Source: 66-474 sp035281745
GTDB taxonomy: Bacteria; Pseudomonadota; Gammaproteobacteria; Xanthomonadales; Rhodanobacteraceae
Direction of reading: 5' to 3'
Length of the DNA: 64,000 nucleotides
Assembly (NCBI GenBank): GCA_035281745.1
Contig: DATEDI010000039.1
Location: 1-64,000, forward strand
The notes beneath the pieces were generated by a model. It was not told the DNA's origin, searched no databases, and worked only from the letters and a program-made list of their open reading frames with translations. How positions within the stretch are numbered: the stretch's first letter is position 1; each line of letters starts with the position of its first letter. Both the position numbers and the translations under genes were made by a program. This document shows positions 53,551 through 62,437 of this stretch, in pieces.

Positions 53551-53993
53551 CCCGCTCTGCCGGCTTCACGCTGATCGAAGTCCTCGCGGCAATCGCGCTG
53601 CTGGCGATCGCCTTCGCGGTCGGGCTGGGCGCACTGGGCAAGTCGGCGCACAACGCGGCGCACAGTGCCGCGCTCAACACCGCGGTCGAACATGCGCAGA
53701 GCCTGCTGGCCGGGCAGGGACTCGAAGCGCCGCTGAAGGATGAAACGCTGGCCGGCACGTTCGACGACGGCATGCGTTGGACGCTGAAGGTGCGTGGGTT
53801 GCCGAAGCCGTCGCCGTCCTCGTCGGACGTGCAGGGCGGGGTAGCCTTGCAGCAGGGGAATGTGCTGGTCGCACAGGCATCCGGCATCGATCTGTACCAG
53901 CTCGACGTTGCGGTGGAGTACGGTGCTGGTCGCACGTTGCGACTCTCCACCCAGCGCGCGCAGGCTGCTCCGACGGGCGCGGATCAGGAATAG
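53547..53993 (+). CDS. gspI: Minor pseudopilin GspI/XpsI
   Basis: GTG 53547 overlaps the gspH stop (GTGA). The leader is MTRSAG, cut before FTLIEVLAAIALLAIAFAVG. The 148-residue product has the short GspI C-terminal domain. With GspJ and GspK it makes the tip complex that starts pseudopilus assembly. Confidence 0.87.
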   Translation: MTRSAGFTLIEVLAAIALLAIAFAVGLGALGKSAHNAAHSAALNTAVEHAQSLLAGQGLEAPLKDETLAGTFDDGMRWTLKVRGLPKPSPSSSDVQGGVALQQGNVLVAQASGIDLYQLDVAVEYGAGRTLRLSTQRAQAAPTGADQE

Positions 53994-54006
53994 GGATCGG
54001 ACGACG

Positions 54007-54741
54007 ATGCACGCACAGTCGACATCGCCGAGTGGTGCGGAACAGACCAGGCGCACCCGGCCGCGAACTGTTTCCGGACCCCGAGTCTCCGGGCGCCCCT
54101 TATGGCCCTCCGGCGGCTTCACCCTGCTGGAAATTCTGCTGGCGCTGGCGCTGCTGGGATTGGTGATGCTGGGCGTGTGGGGTGCGATGGCCAGCGCCAC
54201 CCGGATCACGCATGCGGCGGACGCGGTGATGGCGCGCAGCGAGAACGTGCGCACCGTGCAACAGTTCCTGCGCCGCTATGTTTCCGCGGCGCAACTGCAG
54301 CCATACCTGGCTCAAGGCGATGCGCGTGCGCGGATGTTCGAAGGCGATGCGACGTCGATGCGCTATGTCGGGCCTTTGCCCATGCAATCGGGGCATGCCG
54401 GGTTGTACGTGCAGACCATTCGCCTGACGAAGGACGCCTTGGGCGGTACATCGCTCGAGCTCGTCTACCAGCCTTACGCGGACGATGCGCCGCAAACCGG
54501 CGACGCGGTGACGCATCCCCTGCTCGCGGATTTGCAGGGCGGGCGCTTCCAGTACCTCGCGGCGGCCGCCTTCGGCAAGCCCGCGGCGTGGCGCGACGAC
54601 TGGCAGGCCGCCAATGGTTTGCCGCTGGCGGTGCGCATCCATCTCGATCCCGCGTGGCGCGCGCAGGTGCCATTTCCCGAGATGGTGATTCCCTTGCACG
54701 CGGGCGAAGGCTTCGGCGCCCAACTCGGTGGTACGCCATGA
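54007..54741 (+). CDS. gspJ: Minor pseudopilin GspJ/XpsJ
   Basis: The cleavage site is GG|FTLLEILLALALLGLVMLG. From ATG 54007 the leader is 37 residues and rich in Arg, Ser and Pro, longer than usual. The remainder (total 244) matches the GspJ length and has VQQFLRRYVSAAQLQ and a C-terminal beta part. It overlaps gspK by ATGA. Confidence 0.86.
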   Translation: MHAQSTSPSGAEQTRRTRPRTVSGPRVSGRPLWPSGGFTLLEILLALALLGLVMLGVWGAMASATRITHAADAVMARSENVRTVQQFLRRYVSAAQLQPYLAQGDARARMFEGDATSMRYVGPLPMQSGHAGLYVQTIRLTKDALGGTSLELVYQPYADDAPQTGDAVTHPLLADLQGGRFQYLAAAAFGKPAAWRDDWQAANGLPLAVRIHLDPAWRAQVPFPEMVIPLHAGEGFGAQLGGTP

Positions 54742-55604
54742 TCCGGCATCAGCGCGGCACCGCACTGCTGTTGGTGTTGTGGGTGACGGTGCTGCTGGCC
54801 GCGTTGTTGATCGGCGTCGCGGCCGCGTCGCGTAGCCAAAGCCAGGCCGCGCTGTATGGCGCCGAGCGCGTGCGTGCCGAACTCGTGGCCGAGGCCGGGC
54901 TCGCGCATGCGGTGGCCGGTTTGCGTGCGCCGGATCTGCGCGACCAGTGGATACCGGATGGCCGGCCGTACGATTTCGAATTCGGCGGCGCCAAGGTGCG
55001 CGTGCAGGTGGTGGACGTGAGCGGCCTGGTCGACCTCAACGCCAGCCCGCCGGATTTGCTGGGCGGCGTGTTCGCGGCGGCGGGCGTGGATCGCGCGCGC
55101 GCCGAGCAGTTCGCCAACACGCTGGCCGCGTGGCGGGGCGATTTGCCACGCCAGCCATTGCCGCTGCGAGGCGGCGCTGCGGCCCAGCCGCACGGTCCGT
55201 TCCGCGCGATCGAGCAACTGGCGCGGCTGCCGGGCATGACGGTCGATCTGTTCGCCAGGGTCGACCAAGCGGTGACAGTGTTTTCCGGCCGCAATTTCCC
55301 GGATGCGTCATACGCACCCCCGCTGTCACTGGCGGCGTTGCAGGGCCTTGGCCCCGACCAGGCGAAGGCGCTGGTGGCGCAACGCCGAAGCCGCCCGGCG
55401 CAGCGCGGTGCGGGCAACGGACGTGCCCTGGGGGCGGTGGCCAACGGCCCGCTGATCGCCGGCTACGGCGGCGTGGTCGAGCGCGTGTTCAGTACCGCCA
55501 CAATGCCGGATGGAACGCGCGTGGGCCTGGATGTCACGATACGCTTGGCGTTGACGGGCACCCGGGCGCGCCCGTACAAAGTGTTGGACTGGCGCGTGGA
55601 TTGA
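54738..55604 (+). CDS. gspK: Minor pseudopilin GspK/XpsK
   Basis: The 288-residue protein starts MIRHQRGTALLLVLWVTVLL. Cleavage follows RG and residue +5 is not Glu, the GspK hallmark that lets it cap the pseudopilus. The middle contains the VDLNASPPDLL and IEQLARLPGM segments with helix-hairpin-helix-like helices. It binds GspI-GspJ at the tip. Confidence 0.88.
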   Translation: MIRHQRGTALLLVLWVTVLLAALLIGVAAASRSQSQAALYGAERVRAELVAEAGLAHAVAGLRAPDLRDQWIPDGRPYDFEFGGAKVRVQVVDVSGLVDLNASPPDLLGGVFAAAGVDRARAEQFANTLAAWRGDLPRQPLPLRGGAAAQPHGPFRAIEQLARLPGMTVDLFARVDQAVTVFSGRNFPDASYAPPLSLAALQGLGPDQAKALVAQRRSRPAQRGAGNGRALGAVANGPLIAGYGGVVERVFSTATMPDGTRVGLDVTIRLALTGTRARPYKVLDWRVD

Positions 55605-55632
55605 TTCCACGCGTTTCCTGGTGGGGCTGGCA

Positions 55633-56760
55633 ATGGCGACAGCAAGCGCACAAACCCTCGAACGCGCGAAACTGGCGTGGCGGCGTTCGCCGCTGCCGGG
55701 CTTCCTGCGCTGGTGGGGCGGTGAATTGACGGCGATGCTGCCGGCGGGCGTCCGCGCGTGGGTGCGACGCGGACCGGATGTGTTGTGGCTGGGCGAGGCG
55801 GACGGCAATGCAACGATCCGGCGCGCGCGCACAGGCGCCACGCTGGCGACGATCAGACCCGGGGTGCCGGTGGACGTCCAGCGCTCGGAATTCGCCCGTG
55901 CTTGCGCCGGCATCGATCCGGACGATCGCTGCCTGCTGCTGGTGGTGCCGGCGTCGCGGGTGTTGTATCGGCGTCTGGTGATGCCGGCCGCGGCGGCCGC
56001 CGATCCGCGCCGGGTGGTCGGTTACGAACTGGACCGGCAGACGCCGTTCAAGCCCGAGCAGGTGTATTACGACGTCAGCGTCAGCACCGATTCGGCGCCG
56101 GCGGGACAGGTGGCGCTGGATCTGTACGCGGCGCCGAAAGCGGACATCGATCCTTTGCTGGAACGCTTCAACACGATCGGCGCGCACCCCGATGCGGTCG
56201 ATGTGCGGACCGCCAGCGACAAGCTGGCCGACATCGACCTGTTGCCGCCCGGGCGGCGGCCACGGCACATCGATCGCCGCGGTCGCGCCAACTTCATCCT
56301 GGGTCTGGTTTGCATATTGCTGGTGGTGCTGGTGTTGTCGCAGTGGCTGGCCAATCGTCGCGCGGCACTGGCTGAAATGCAGGACGAAGTGCAGATGATG
56401 CGCGCCAAGGCCACGCAGTCCGAACAACTGCGCGCGCAACTCACCGGTGCGCTGGCGGCCTCGAAATTCCTGGTGAAACGCAAGTCGGAGAATCCGTCCG
56501 CGCTGGCCGTGCTGGATGACCTGACCCGGCGCCTGCCCGCCACGGCGTGGCTGGACGTGCTGACGCTGGATGACTCGGGCGGCCTCGACATCAAGGGTGA
56601 AGCCGCCAAAGCGGCGGCGCTGGTCGACACCCTCGGCAGTTCGAAACTGTTGCAGGAGCCCAAGCTGCAGGGGGTGATCCAGCCCGATCCCGCGACGGGC
56701 AAGGAGCGCTTCGAATTGGTCGCGCGGGTGCGCCAGCAGGGTGCCGCCGATGACCGTTGA
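55633..56760 (+). CDS. gspL: Type II secretion protein GspL/XpsL
   Basis: The 375-residue bitopic protein has an actin-like cytoplasmic domain (VLYRRLVMPAAAAADPRRVV, YELDRQTPFKPEQVYYDV), one helix (FILGLVCILLVVLVLSQWLA), then a coiled coil and ferredoxin-like periplasmic domain like PilN. It recruits GspE to the membrane. An in-frame GTG at 55621 is possible. Confidence 0.85.
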   Translation: MATASAQTLERAKLAWRRSPLPGFLRWWGGELTAMLPAGVRAWVRRGPDVLWLGEADGNATIRRARTGATLATIRPGVPVDVQRSEFARACAGIDPDDRCLLLVVPASRVLYRRLVMPAAAAADPRRVVGYELDRQTPFKPEQVYYDVSVSTDSAPAGQVALDLYAAPKADIDPLLERFNTIGAHPDAVDVRTASDKLADIDLLPPGRRPRHIDRRGRANFILGLVCILLVVLVLSQWLANRRAALAEMQDEVQMMRAKATQSEQLRAQLTGALAASKFLVKRKSENPSALAVLDDLTRRLPATAWLDVLTLDDSGGLDIKGEAAKAAALVDTLGSSKLLQEPKLQGVIQPDPATGKERFELVARVRQQGAADDR

Positions 56761-57346
56761 CGTGAAAAGCCGCGTCGGGCGGCGGCTGTCGCCGGCGCAG
56801 TCGCGGCTCGCCGCGATCGGGTTGGCGCTGGTCGTCCTGGCGATCGCCTACTTCGTGCTGCTGCACTGGTGGTTCGTCGCACCGCTGCTGCAGGTGGATG
56901 GGCAGATGCACGATCTGCAGAAGATCCATGCGAAATACGCGGCGGCGATCGCCGAGCAGCCGGAACTGCAAAAACGCGTCGCCAGGCTGGAACAAGGTGG
57001 CGCCTCGGTGGACGCGTTTTTGCCCGCGAACGATCCGAGCGCCGCGTCCGCGAACCTGATCCAGCGTGCCACCGACGTGGTCGCCGCGCATGCGCATGAG
57101 GGTTCCGGCTGCAGCATGCCGTCCAAGATGCCGATCGAACAGGACACCGGCAACGAACCGTTCCGGCGGGTCAGCGTCAGCATCACGCTCGATTGCGGCA
57201 TGCAGCCGCTGGCCGCGGTGCTGCACGATTTCGATCGCGGGTTACCCTATCTGTTCGTGGACAACCTGACCGTGGCACGTTCGCCCAGCGGCCGTTTGCA
57301 GGCGCAACTGACCTTGTCCGGCTACTTGAGGCCCGCGTCGCCATGA
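56750..57346 (+). CDS. gspM: Type II secretion protein GspM/XpsM
   Basis: The 198-residue single-pass protein starts MTVDVKSRVGRRLSPAQSRL. A membrane helix (AIGLALVVLAIAYFVLLHWW) is followed by a periplasmic coiled coil and small domain, as in PilO/GspM. It pairs with GspL in the inner-membrane platform. It overlaps gspL by 11 bp and gspN by 4 bp. Confidence 0.84.
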   Translation: MTVDVKSRVGRRLSPAQSRLAAIGLALVVLAIAYFVLLHWWFVAPLLQVDGQMHDLQKIHAKYAAAIAEQPELQKRVARLEQGGASVDAFLPANDPSAASANLIQRATDVVAAHAHEGSGCSMPSKMPIEQDTGNEPFRRVSVSITLDCGMQPLAAVLHDFDRGLPYLFVDNLTVARSPSGRLQAQLTLSGYLRPASP

Positions 57347-58083
57347 ACGCCGCCGACCGACGTCGCCTCACGCCCGCGTTCGGCATCGTCGCCGTGATCC
57401 TGGTGGTGCTGCTGATCGCCCTGTTGGCGGGCCTCGGCGATGGCGCGACCTGGAACGACAATGCCGCGCCCGCGCGGCTGCCGTCGGTCGGTGCCGCCAC
57501 CCCGGCGCCGACGGTCCCGCCGCTGGATCGGTTCGCGGAAGTCTGGCAGCACCCCTTGTTCAGCCCCACCCGCACGCCCGCGCCCGCCACGGCCGGCGGG
57601 GGCGCGTCCAGCAGCGATCTGCAGTTGACCGGCGTGATCATGCTGCCGCACCTCAGGATGGCCATCCTGCACGACAAGGCCAATGGCAAGGACTACCGCG
57701 CCATCGAAGGCCAACCGTCGCACGAGGGTCCGGTGCTGGTGGAACTGCGCCCGCGCAGCGCGGTGATCGAGGTATCGGGTTCGCGCCAGGAACTGCAACT
57801 GGTGCCCGGCCCGGCCACGGATTCCGGTGTCCCCCCGGCGAATGGCTTCCCCAACCCCGACCAGCAGCAGGGGGCGCAGGGCCAGCCCGTTCCCATGAGC
57901 GCGGAAAGCGGCGCATCTGCTATGGTCACCCGCCGCGGAACGCAGGATGCGGGTGGGCAGCCCGTGAATCGGTCGCCGAAGCCGGCGACAGGCTCGCAGT
58001 CTGTTGGGGCGCGCGCCCGGGCGCTGAAGGCGCGCATCGACGCGCAACGGCGCAGGGCCGCGCATCAGGATGGCGGCGGTTGA
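57343..58083 (+). CDS. gspN: Type II secretion protein GspN/XpsN-like
   Basis: The 246-residue protein has one N-terminal helix (FGIVAVILVVLLIALLAGLG), then a HR-type domain like GspC/PilP: WQHPLFSPTRTP and LQLTGVIMLPHLRMAILHD, with a Gln/Pro-rich tail. In Xanthomonas, XpsN links the XpsL-M platform to the secretin, replacing a GspC. Position before gspD matches. Confidence 0.82.
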   Translation: MNAADRRRLTPAFGIVAVILVVLLIALLAGLGDGATWNDNAAPARLPSVGAATPAPTVPPLDRFAEVWQHPLFSPTRTPAPATAGGGASSSDLQLTGVIMLPHLRMAILHDKANGKDYRAIEGQPSHEGPVLVELRPRSAVIEVSGSRQELQLVPGPATDSGVPPANGFPNPDQQQGAQGQPVPMSAESGASAMVTRRGTQDAGGQPVNRSPKPATGSQSVGARARALKARIDAQRRRAAHQDGGG

Positions 58084-58133
58084 CGCAGGCATCGCGCCAC
58101 CGCGCGAGGCAGACCGGTTGTGGAGTGCATGAC

Positions 58134-60788
58134 GTGTACAAAAAGCTAGCCGTGCTGGGGGTTGCCTTCGCTGCCGCGCTGCTGGCGGGCTGCGCGCCGC
58201 AAATCCGCCAGGACAACGACTACAGCCTGCAGCGGGAAGCCATCGCCGGCACCCACAAGCCAGTGCCGCAGCCGCTGAACGTCGGCACGGAACAGCAGAA
58301 CGCGACTTTGGCCAATGCGTCCGCCCCGGAAAACCACTACGGCACCGGCGTCTTCATCAATGCGCCGAGCCACACCGCATCCGGTCGCGCGGCCAACGAA
58401 GGCGGCACCATCACCTTCAACTTCGACAACCAGCCGGTGCAAGCCGCGGTCAAGGCGATCCTGGGCGATGTGCTGCACGCGAACTATTCCATTTCGCCGG
58501 GCGTCAAGGGCACCGTGACCTTCGCTACCTCGCAGCCGGTCACCGAAGCCGAGGTGCTGCCGATCCTGCAGATGCTGCTGTCGTGGACCGGCAATGCGCT
58601 GGTGCAGCAGAACGGCGGCTACCTGGTGGTGCCGGTGGAACAGGCCGCGCCCGGCAACCTCGTGCCCGGCTTGGGCGCGGTATCGCCCGGCGCCGGCTAC
58701 GCGGCGCAGTTGTTTCCGCTGCACTACGTATCCGCGGAGGCAATGCAGAAACTCCTGAAGCCATTTGCCGATCCGAAGGCATTCCTGCTGGTCGATCCGG
58801 TGCGCAACCTGCTGGTGATGGGCGGCACGCCCGCTGAACTCGCGAATTATCAGCGCATCGTCCGCACCTTCGACGTCGACTGGCTGCGCGGGATGTCGGT
58901 GGCGGTGATTCCGCTGCAGCACGTGCAGGCGGATGACCTGGTCACCCAGCTCCAGAGCCTGTTCACCGAGCAGGCCGGCGGCTCCTCGCCGTCCGTTGCG
59001 CAAAATGGCGGCGCGGCGAACCTGGTCGCGCCGCGTTCGGAAAACATCTCCGGCATGGTGCGGCTGATCCCGCTGAAACACAGCAACTCGCTGGTCGTGA
59101 TCACCCCGCAGCCGTCCTACCTCGACGAGGTGCGCCGGCTCGTCACCACCATCGACAACGGCGCCGGCAATGCCTCGGGCCTGTATGTCTACAACGTGCT
59201 CAACGTGAAGGCATCGGACCTCGCGCGGCACCTCAACGAACTGTTCGGCAATGGCACCGGCGGCCAGCAGAACCCCGTGGGCGCGGTCGCGCCGGGCTTC
59301 TCGCCGCTGGAACAATCCGCGACCGGCAGCCTTGGTGCGCAGCAGGGCTTTGGCAGTTTCTCCTCCGACAACAACGGCTTCTCCGGCGGCGTTGGCAGCA
59401 CTGGCGGTGACGAGTTCGGGGGCGGTAGTTCCGGTACGGGTGGGATCACGGGCGCGACCCAGATGCGCCGCGGCCAGCGGGCGGGGCAGGACACGTTTGC
59501 TTTCACCACCAATGAAGGCGTGCGCATCGCCGCGGTCAACGAGAACAACCAGTTGCTGATCCGCTCCACGCCCGGCCAATGGGAAAAACTGTTGCCGGTG
59601 ATCGAGCGGCTGGACGAGAAACCGCTGCAGGTGCAGATCGAAACCCGCGTGCTGGAAGTCAGCCTGACCGGCGAATTCCAGTTCGGCGTGCAGTATTACC
59701 TCGGCGGCCTGATCGGTACCCAGCCAGGTTCGCCGCCCAACACCAACGAGTCCTACCACCGCCATCAGGGCGCGGCGGGCCTGGGCGGCGTCCAGTACTC
59801 GGCATCGGATGCGTTGTTCTATTCGTTCGCGGGCAATGATCTGCAGTTCGCGCTCAGGGCCATGGAATCGAGCGGCGACGCCAAGATATTGTCGGCGCCT
59901 TCCACCGTGGTGCTCAACAATCAGGAAACCACTTTCAAGGTGGGCGAAAAGATTCCGGTGGTGCAGACCTACCTGGTGCCGGGCGTGGGCACGGGCTCGA
60001 CCACCGACGCCTTCAATGCGGGCCAGGTGCAATACATCGACACCGGCGTGTTGCTGGATGTGGTCCCGCGTGTCAGTCCCGGCGGGCTGGTGTACATGGA
60101 TATCCAGCAAGTCGTCAGCAAACCGACCACCCAGGACAAGTTCGGCAACTACACCATCACCAATCGCGCGCTGAGTACCGAGGTGGCCGTGCAGAGCGGG
60201 CAAACGGTGCTGCTGGGCGGTTTGATCCAGCAGACCGACACCACCCAGGACAGCGGCGTGCCGTTCCTCAGCCGCATCCCCGTGTTCGGCCACCTGTTCG
60301 GTACCACCGACCGCAAGAGCGCGCGCACCGAGCTGATCGTGCTGATCACCCCGCGCATCATCCGCAACCCCGAGGACGCGCGCCGCGTCACCGACGAATA
60401 CCAGACCCAGTTCGAATCGCTGAAACCGATCCTGCCGGAGGGTGGGGCGACGCCTGCCTCCGAAACCGAAAGCTTGCCGGCATCGACCGGGTCCGTTCCG
60501 CCGTCGAGTGCGTCATTCGCGCCTGTGGCCAGTCCTGCCGCGGCGGCACCATCGGGAGAGTGGTCGGTGCAGGTCGCGTCTTTCACGAACGGCGACGATG
60601 CCGAACGCCTGCGCGGCCGCCTGCAGCAACTCGGCTACACCAGCTACGTCAGGAACGTGACCACGGCCGACGGCGTGCGCTGGCGTGTATGCGCCGGCCC
60701 GGTGGTGAGCCGCGACGCGGCCGATCGCCTGCGCATCTCCATCGCGGACACTCTGCACATTGAGGGGCTGCTGGTCGTGCGGCCGTAG
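58134..60788 (+). CDS. gspD: Type II secretin GspD/XpsD with C-terminal SPOR domain
   Basis: GTG 58134 with GGAG 8 bp upstream gives a lipoprotein signal ending LLAGC. The product has 884 residues: N0-N3 domains (ITFNFDNQPVQAAVKAILGD, SNSLVVITPQPSYLDEV), a Gly/Ser-rich loop around 420-450, and the secretin core (LSAPSTVVLNNQETTFKVGE; VPFLSRIPVFGHLFG). After a Ser/Pro/Ala linker, residues ~807-884 (EWSVQVASFTNGDDAERLRG ... VRWRVCAGPV) form a SPOR peptidoglycan-binding domain. It is the outer-membrane export gate; the lipid anchor suggests it self-targets. Confidence 0.93.
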   Translation: MYKKLAVLGVAFAAALLAGCAPQIRQDNDYSLQREAIAGTHKPVPQPLNVGTEQQNATLANASAPENHYGTGVFINAPSHTASGRAANEGGTITFNFDNQPVQAAVKAILGDVLHANYSISPGVKGTVTFATSQPVTEAEVLPILQMLLSWTGNALVQQNGGYLVVPVEQAAPGNLVPGLGAVSPGAGYAAQLFPLHYVSAEAMQKLLKPFADPKAFLLVDPVRNLLVMGGTPAELANYQRIVRTFDVDWLRGMSVAVIPLQHVQADDLVTQLQSLFTEQAGGSSPSVAQNGGAANLVAPRSENISGMVRLIPLKHSNSLVVITPQPSYLDEVRRLVTTIDNGAGNASGLYVYNVLNVKASDLARHLNELFGNGTGGQQNPVGAVAPGFSPLEQSATGSLGAQQGFGSFSSDNNGFSGGVGSTGGDEFGGGSSGTGGITGATQMRRGQRAGQDTFAFTTNEGVRIAAVNENNQLLIRSTPGQWEKLLPVIERLDEKPLQVQIETRVLEVSLTGEFQFGVQYYLGGLIGTQPGSPPNTNESYHRHQGAAGLGGVQYSASDALFYSFAGNDLQFALRAMESSGDAKILSAPSTVVLNNQETTFKVGEKIPVVQTYLVPGVGTGSTTDAFNAGQVQYIDTGVLLDVVPRVSPGGLVYMDIQQVVSKPTTQDKFGNYTITNRALSTEVAVQSGQTVLLGGLIQQTDTTQDSGVPFLSRIPVFGHLFGTTDRKSARTELIVLITPRIIRNPEDARRVTDEYQTQFESLKPILPEGGATPASETESLPASTGSVPPSSASFAPVASPAAAAPSGEWSVQVASFTNGDDAERLRGRLQQLGYTSYVRNVTTADGVRWRVCAGPVVSRDAADRLRISIADTLHIEGLLVVRP

Positions 60789-60941
60789 TACGGGCGGGGC
60801 AGCGTGCGTCGGCGGGATGCATGCGATGCAAAGCCTGGCCGTTTGTTGCGCGGCATCGGCGGCAACGGACGCATTTGATTTCCAGTGTGTGCGAGCGGTT
60901 TGCCGGGGCCCGCCGCGCGCGGGTATCGCTAGACTGCGCGG

Positions 60942-61817
60942 ATGCCCGCGTTGACCTCCATCATCATCGTCGCCGCCGACAGCGGCGTCACGTTGCGGGA
61001 ATGCGTGGCGCGCGCGCTGGCGTCCAGCGTGCCGGTCGAACTCATCCTCGTCGACAACGCTTCGCGCGATGGGGTTCCGCAAGCGCTGGCGCGGGCGTAC
61101 GAACACGACGAGCGCGTGCGCGTCGTCTACAACCATGCCAACCTCGGTTTCGGTCCGGCGGTGAACGTGGGCGCGCGACAGGCGCAGGGTAATGCCTTGC
61201 TGGTGTTGAATCCCGATTGCATGCTCGAACCTGACACGTTGTCGCGCGTGCTGGACGTGCAGCGTGCGCATCCTGATGCGGGGGTGATCGGCGCGGTGGT
61301 GTGCGACGCGGGTGGTACGCCCGATCCCGCGTCGCGGCGTCGCGATCCGCTGCTGCGGCGTTCATTGAACGAGATGACCGGACGCACCAGGCGGGACGCG
61401 TCAAGATACGAAGGCGTCGACGTGCCCGGCCCGGTGCCCGATGGCGTGATCGAAACCGAAAACGTTTCCGGCGCGCTGCTGCTGCTGTCGCGGGCGGCGT
61501 TCGAGCGCCTGCGCGGCTTCGATGAAGGCTACTTCCTGCATTGCGAGGACCTGGACCTGTGCCGGCGCGCGCGCGATGCGGGTTACAAGGTGCTGCTGGC
61601 GGGCGACGTGCGTGTGCGCCACGCCAAGGGCGGCTCCAGCGCGCATCGGCCGGTGTTCGTCAGTTACCATAAGCATCGCGGCATGTGGCGCTGGTTCCGC
61701 AAATTCGATCCGGCCGCGCGCGGGCCGCTGACGCGCGTGCTGGTCGCATGCGGGATCGCGGCACATTTCCTGGCCACGGCACCGCTACTCGGGTTCCGTC
61801 GCGCCCGCCGCCAATGA
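60942..61817 (+). CDS. Family 2 glycosyltransferase
   Basis: This GT-A enzyme of 291 residues reads LTSIIIVAADSG, LILVDNASRDG, the DxD-like LLVLNPDCMLEPDTL and HCEDLDLCRRARDAGYKVLL, all typical of the rhamnosyltransferase-like GT2 group. A hydrophobic C-terminal helix may tie it to the membrane. It transfers a sugar from a nucleotide donor; the acceptor is unknown. No polysaccharide cluster is adjacent. Confidence 0.87.
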   Translation: MPALTSIIIVAADSGVTLRECVARALASSVPVELILVDNASRDGVPQALARAYEHDERVRVVYNHANLGFGPAVNVGARQAQGNALLVLNPDCMLEPDTLSRVLDVQRAHPDAGVIGAVVCDAGGTPDPASRRRDPLLRRSLNEMTGRTRRDASRYEGVDVPGPVPDGVIETENVSGALLLLSRAAFERLRGFDEGYFLHCEDLDLCRRARDAGYKVLLAGDVRVRHAKGGSSAHRPVFVSYHKHRGMWRWFRKFDPAARGPLTRVLVACGIAAHFLATAPLLGFRRARRQ

Positions 61818-61836
61818 CTTTGCATCGGAAGCAAGC

Positions 61837-62373
61837 ATGATCCGCGAAATCCTGAAAATGGGCGATCCGCGCCTGCTGCGCGTCGCGCCTCCAGTGCCGA
61901 CGACGATGTTCGGCACCGCCGAATTGAACGACCTGATCTCCGACATGTTCGAAACCATGCAGGCGGCCGATGGCGTGGGCCTGGCTGCGCCGCAGATCGG
62001 AGTGGACCTGCAATTGGTGGTGTTCGGTTTCGAACACTCCGACCGCTATCCCGGCGAGTCGGCAGTGCCGCGCACGATCCTTTTGAATCCGCTGATCACG
62101 CCGCTGTCGCGTGACATGGAGGAGGGCTGGGAAGGCTGCCTGTCCGTGCCGGGCCTGCGCGGCGTAGTGAGCCGCCACAGCATGATCCGCTATCAGGGCA
62201 CGGACCCTAGTGGCACGCCGATCGACCGCAACGCCGAAGGGTTCCACGCGCGCGTGGTGCAACACGAATGCGATCACCTGATCGGGCGGCTGTATCCCTC
62301 ACGCATCACCGACTTCTCGAAGTTCGGCTTCATCGACGTGCTGTTTCCCGAGGAAGTCGGTGCGCTGGAGTAG
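61837..62373 (+). CDS. def: Peptide deformylase
   Basis: The 178-residue metalloenzyme has the three active-site motifs GVGLAAPQIG, EGCLSVPG and HECDHL, with Cys and two His binding iron. It removes the formyl group from new proteins. The C-terminal part resembles the type seen as a second def copy, since fmt is not adjacent here. Confidence 0.94.
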   Translation: MIREILKMGDPRLLRVAPPVPTTMFGTAELNDLISDMFETMQAADGVGLAAPQIGVDLQLVVFGFEHSDRYPGESAVPRTILLNPLITPLSRDMEEGWEGCLSVPGLRGVVSRHSMIRYQGTDPSGTPIDRNAEGFHARVVQHECDHLIGRLYPSRITDFSKFGFIDVLFPEEVGALE

Positions 62374-62437
62374 GGGGTTTTTCGTCCTCCATTGACACGG
62401 ACCAAAAGCTCCAGGGCTTTCGCTATCAGCGGCGCGC

